Assembly (NCBI RefSeq): GCF_005876955.1
Contig: NZ_SSCL01000003.1
Span: 310,001 to 374,000, forward strand
Length of the DNA: 64,000 nucleotides
Source: Sinomonas gamaensis
GTDB lineage: Bacteria; Actinomycetota; Actinomycetes; Actinomycetales; Micrococcaceae
Direction: 5' to 3'
Of this stretch, positions 61,642-64,000 are shown piece after piece. A program made the translations under genes and the position numbers. Position 1 is the stretch's first letter. Every line of letters starts with the position of its first letter. The notes below the pieces were generated by a model. It saw only the letters and a list, made by a program, of their open reading frames with translations. It had not been told where the DNA came from and did not search any database.

Positions 61642-62106
61642 GTGAGTGGACACACGCGTTTTCTCGACGACGCCGCGGCGCGCGGCCTACGCGTCGAAGT
61701 TGCCGACCGCGGGCGCGCCCGCAGTCTCGAGGAAGCGGCCGCCAATCTGGGGATCGAGCCTCGGGAGATCGTGAAGTCTCTCGTGGTCCGGCACCCGGAC
61801 GGGAGCTTCCTGTTCGCGCTCATCCCCGGAGACCGGCAGATCTCCTGGCCCAAGCTCCGCAAGCTCGTCGGGGTGAACCGGCTCTCAATGCCGGCCGCCG
61901 ACGTCGCGCTTGAAGCGACCGGCTACGAACGCGGAACCATCACCCCGCTCGGCTCGACCACGGCTTGGCCCGTGTATGCCGACGCGAGCATCAGCGGGCG
62001 CATCTCCCTCGGTGCAGGCGAACACGGCAGGAGCGCGTTCGTGGACGCCGAGGAGCTGTTCAGGACGCTGGACGCGACGGTAGCAGACATCAGCGACCCC
62101 CTCTGA
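61642..62106 (+). CDS. YbaK/EbsC-type aminoacyl-tRNA deacylase
   Basis: 154 residues from GTG 61642. Residues 20-150 form the YbaK domain, which hydrolyses mischarged tRNA (for example Cys-tRNAPro): REIVKSLVVRHPDGSFLFAL with the conserved Lys, GVNRLSMPAADVALEATGY and GTITPLGS. Likely cotranscribed with the thiolase. Ends at a shared bidirectional terminator facing rplL. Exact substrate not assignable. Confidence 0.88.
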   Translation: MSGHTRFLDDAAARGLRVEVADRGRARSLEEAAANLGIEPREIVKSLVVRHPDGSFLFALIPGDRQISWPKLRKLVGVNRLSMPAADVALEATGYERGTITPLGSTTAWPVYADASISGRISLGAGEHGRSAFVDAEELFRTLDATVADISDPL

Positions 62107-62124
62107 CCGGGGACCGCTCAACGG

Positions 62125-62161
62125 GAAGGGCCCCGGTTCCACAATGGAACCGGGGCCCTTC
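62125..62161. terminator. Bidirectional terminator between ybaK-like gene and rplL
   Basis: Perfect 16-bp stem GAAGGGCCCCGGTTCC (62125-62140)/62146-62161 with an ACAAT loop, between convergent genes. Confidence 0.85.
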
Positions 62162-62177
62162 GGGCAAGCGTGAGAGC

Positions 62178-62558
62178 TTACTTGAGGGTGACAGTGGCGC
62201 CAGCGGCCTCGAGGACCTCCTTGGCCTTCTCCGCCGTCTCCTTGTTGGCGCCCTCGAGGACAGCCTTGGGGGCGGCGTCGACGAGGTCCTTGGCCTCCTT
62301 GAGGCCGAGCGACGTGAGGCCACGGACCTCCTTGATGACCGCGATCTTCTTGTCGCCAGCAGCCTCGAGGATGACGTCGAAGGAGTCCTTCTCCTCCTCA
62401 GCAGCAGCCTCAGCACCGCCACCGGCGGGGCCGGCAACGGCCACGGCAGCAGCGGTGACCTCGAAGACCTCCTCGAACTTCTTCACGAACTCGGAGAGCT
62501 CGATGATGGTGAGCTCCTTGAAGGCCTCGATCAGCTCGTCCTGGGTGAGCTTCGCCAT
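62178..62558 (-). CDS. rplL: Ribosomal protein bL12 (L7/L12)
   Basis: 126 residues: N-terminal dimerisation region, Ala/Gly hinge ([20 protein letters not shown]) and factor-binding C-terminal domain ([20 protein letters not shown]). Stalk protein that recruits EF-Tu and EF-G. It lies 75 bp behind rplJ. Confidence 0.98.
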   Translation of the reverse strand: MAKLTQDELIEAFKELTIIELSEFVKKFEEVFEVTAAAVAVAGPAGGGAEAAAEEEKDSFDVILEAAGDKKIAVIKEVRGLTSLGLKEAKDLVDAAPKAVLEGANKETAEKAKEVLEAAGATVTLK

Positions 62559-62633
62559 GGTTGGCGTCCTTTCGTTTCAGTGGCGCGGCCGGGGTGTGCC
62601 CGCAGCGCGCCGAGTATGTGGGGGTGGTTGAGA

Positions 62634-63173
62634 TCAGCTCTCGGCAGGGGCCTCGGCCGGAGCCTCGGAAGCAGCGGCCGGAGCGCCGCCCTCTTCCTCG
62701 AGCTTGATGCGCAGCGCGTCGACGACGCGCGCGACGGCGGACATGGGCGCCTTGAGGACGCCGGCAACCCGTGCGAGCTGCAGTTCGCGGGACTCCAGGG
62801 CGGCCAGAGCGGCCACCTCGTTCGCGTCGAGCGCCTTGCCCTCGAAGTAGCCGGTCTTGATGACCAGCTGCTTGTTCTCCTTGGCAAAGTCGGTCAGGCT
62901 CTTGGCGGCCGCAACGGCGTCACCCTTGATGAACGCGATCGCAGTCGGTCCGGCAAGCTGGCCGTCGAACGCCTCGACGCCGGCCTCCTTCGCGGCGATG
63001 GCGGTCAGGGAGTTCTTCACGACCGAGAACTTGTTGTCCTGGCCGAGCGCACGACGCAGCTTCTTGAGCTGGGCGACGGAGAGCCCACGGTATTCGGTCA
63101 GGACTGCTGCCGCCGAATCCTGGAAATCCTTGGTGATCTCCTCGACAGCTGCCACCTTGCTAGGCGTTGCCAT
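62634..63173 (-). CDS. rplJ: Ribosomal protein uL10
   Basis: 179 residues: TEYRGLSVAQLKKLRRALG and KNSLTAIAAKEAG in the RNA-binding domain, C-terminal helix for L12 dimers, then a short Ala/Glu/Pro tail. AAGGAGGG precedes the start. Expression is probably controlled by the leader at 63174-63330. Confidence 0.98.
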   Translation of the reverse strand: MATPSKVAAVEEITKDFQDSAAAVLTEYRGLSVAQLKKLRRALGQDNKFSVVKNSLTAIAAKEAGVEAFDGQLAGPTAIAFIKGDAVAAAKSLTDFAKENKQLVIKTGYFEGKALDANEVAALAALESRELQLARVAGVLKAPMSAVARVVDALRIKLEEEGGAPAAASEAPAEAPAES

Positions 63174-63330
63174 AACCCTCCTTCCGGGGAATTTGGCCGA
63201 TACTCGGTTCCCGGAAATACGAACGCCCCGCGCAGATGCACGGGGCGTGGAGGGCTGGCGCGTAAATGCGCACCAGAGCTTGGCGCTCGTTCACCTGCGC
63301 AGGCCGCCCCTTCCGGGGACCTTAGACTGT
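63174..63330 (-). ncRNA. Ribosomal L10 leader (autoregulatory)
   Basis: The 246-bp gap ahead of rplJ has features expected of the L10-L12 binding leader: a GGTCCCCGGAAGGGGCGGCC-like helix, a GAGCGCCAAGCTCTGGTGCGC helix region and a GC stem CGCCCCG/CGGGGCG (63224-63230 and 63241-63247) close to the gene. Assigned by position and pattern, not by covariance search. Confidence 0.55.
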
Positions 63331-63419
63331 TTGCGCAGGCTCAGAGCACACGAAACAGCGACCGGCGGTCTTTGGTCTTCTCAGAGTACGCGATGCGTCG
63401 GCATCGGACCAAATCCGCG

Positions 63420-64000
63420 TCAGCTGCCGAGCAGATCGCTCAGCGCGCGCCTCCGCGCGTCCTCGAGCGCAGCGGCGACATTCCGGATGAGCAGCACCAG
63501 CCAGCCCAGCACAACTCCCGCCACGAACAGCTCCATGGCGGTCATGTTGTAGTACGCCAGCGGGTACCAGAGGAACACGGCCAGCACCGCTCCCCCGAGC
63601 ATCACGAAGCCCGTGACCTGGAACGTCCGGCTCAACCCCGGAACCCATTTCGGGAGCCCCACGACAAGCGCGACATACGCCCCGGACATCGACGTGGCGA
63701 GGGCGTTGTGCGCTGGCATGAACACATCCACCGGGACGAGGCCCGTTCCGGCCAGGAGAATCCCCATGAGGACCAGGCATACGAGAACAGGCCGCGTCCG
63801 AACATCACTCCGGCCCGAGCTGTCGCCGCGATACGCCGCAAGGGCCTGGATGTCCCGAGTCACGTACTCGGCGAGCATCGTGATGACGATCCCGCCCGTC
63901 ACGAGCGTTGCGTTGAAGGCCCACGCCACGCCGCTGTTCGCCGCCCCGAGCACGCTGAAGTTCACCTCCCACCATGTCGGGTTCGTTGTGGTGACCATCG
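63420..64000 (-). CDS. DUF998-like membrane protein (5' partial)
   Basis: 192 residues visible from ATG 63998, but the frame is open to the right edge and family members are longer, so the N-terminus is probably outside the window. Five to six hydrophobic helices, with GLVPVDVFMPAHNALATSMS and YYNMTAMELFVAGVVLGWLVLLIRN. Function of the family is unknown. It ends 246 bp upstream of rplJ, on the same strand. Confidence 0.75.
   Translation of the reverse strand, partial: MVTTTNPTWWEVNFSVLGAANSGVAWAFNATLVTGGIVITMLAEYVTRDIQALAAYRGDSSGRSDVRTRPVLVCLVLMGILLAGTGLVPVDVFMPAHNALATSMSGAYVALVVGLPKWVPGLSRTFQVTGFVMLGGAVLAVFLWYPLAYYNMTAMELFVAGVVLGWLVLLIRNVAAALEDARRRALSDLLGS

Overview
The window looks like the chromosome of a high-GC actinobacterium, most likely a member of the Micrococcaceae (Arthrobacter/Sinomonas-like). 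The evidence is the high GC, many GTG/TTG starts, the order of the ribosomal operons, acidic or Arg/Gly-rich tails on several ribosomal proteins, and an L10-type leader ahead of rplJ. The family placement is inference; no 16S gene is present. No rRNA, tRNA, CRISPR array, insertion sequence or prophage was recognised.

Region 1 (1-13.4 kb, + strand) holds two paralogous Tad/Flp pilus modules in tandem. Module A (1-4543; cpaE, cpaF, tadB, tadC, flp) enters from the left edge and has visibly lower GC. Module B (5866-12970; flp, flp, tadE, tadG-like, cpaB, cpaE, cpaF, tadB, tadC) is GC-rich. An acyltransferase-3 gene lies between them. A strong hairpin directly follows the last pilin gene of each module. 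No prepilin peptidase or secretin is seen; Gram-positive Tad systems need no secretin.

Region 2 (13.0-16.0 kb) holds an HPt-like protein without the expected phospho-histidine, then a divergent OmpR-type response regulator and membrane histidine kinase.

Region 3 (16-20.2 kb, - strand) is infA-rpmJ-rpsM-rpsK-rpoA-rplQ-truA. Region 4 (20.4-28.6 kb) is an accessory block between map and infA: an AbiEi-like/VSR-fold protein framed by 18-bp repeats, a P1-family peptidase, a CUT1 sugar importer without its ATPase, a quinone oxidoreductase and an orphan membrane protein.

Region 5 (28.6-41.7 kb, - strand) is the S10 and spc operons with secY, adk and map, split by a 511-bp gap that contains a large imperfect inverted repeat. 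Region 6 (42-47.7 kb) holds a GH1 beta-glucosidase, a 41-residue membrane protein and a 1367-residue polytopic membrane protein. Region 7 (47.8-60.1 kb, - strand) is rpsL-rpsG-fusA-tuf and rpoB-rpoC. Region 8 (60.4-64 kb) holds a thiolase, a YbaK-like deacylase, rplJ-rplL with leader, and a DUF998-like membrane protein cut by the right edge.

Most of the window is core transcription and translation machinery. Novelty is concentrated in the doubled Tad locus with its signalling genes, the accessory block between map and infA, the repeat-filled gap in the ribosomal superoperon, and the giant membrane protein with a Gly-every-fourth-residue N-terminus.
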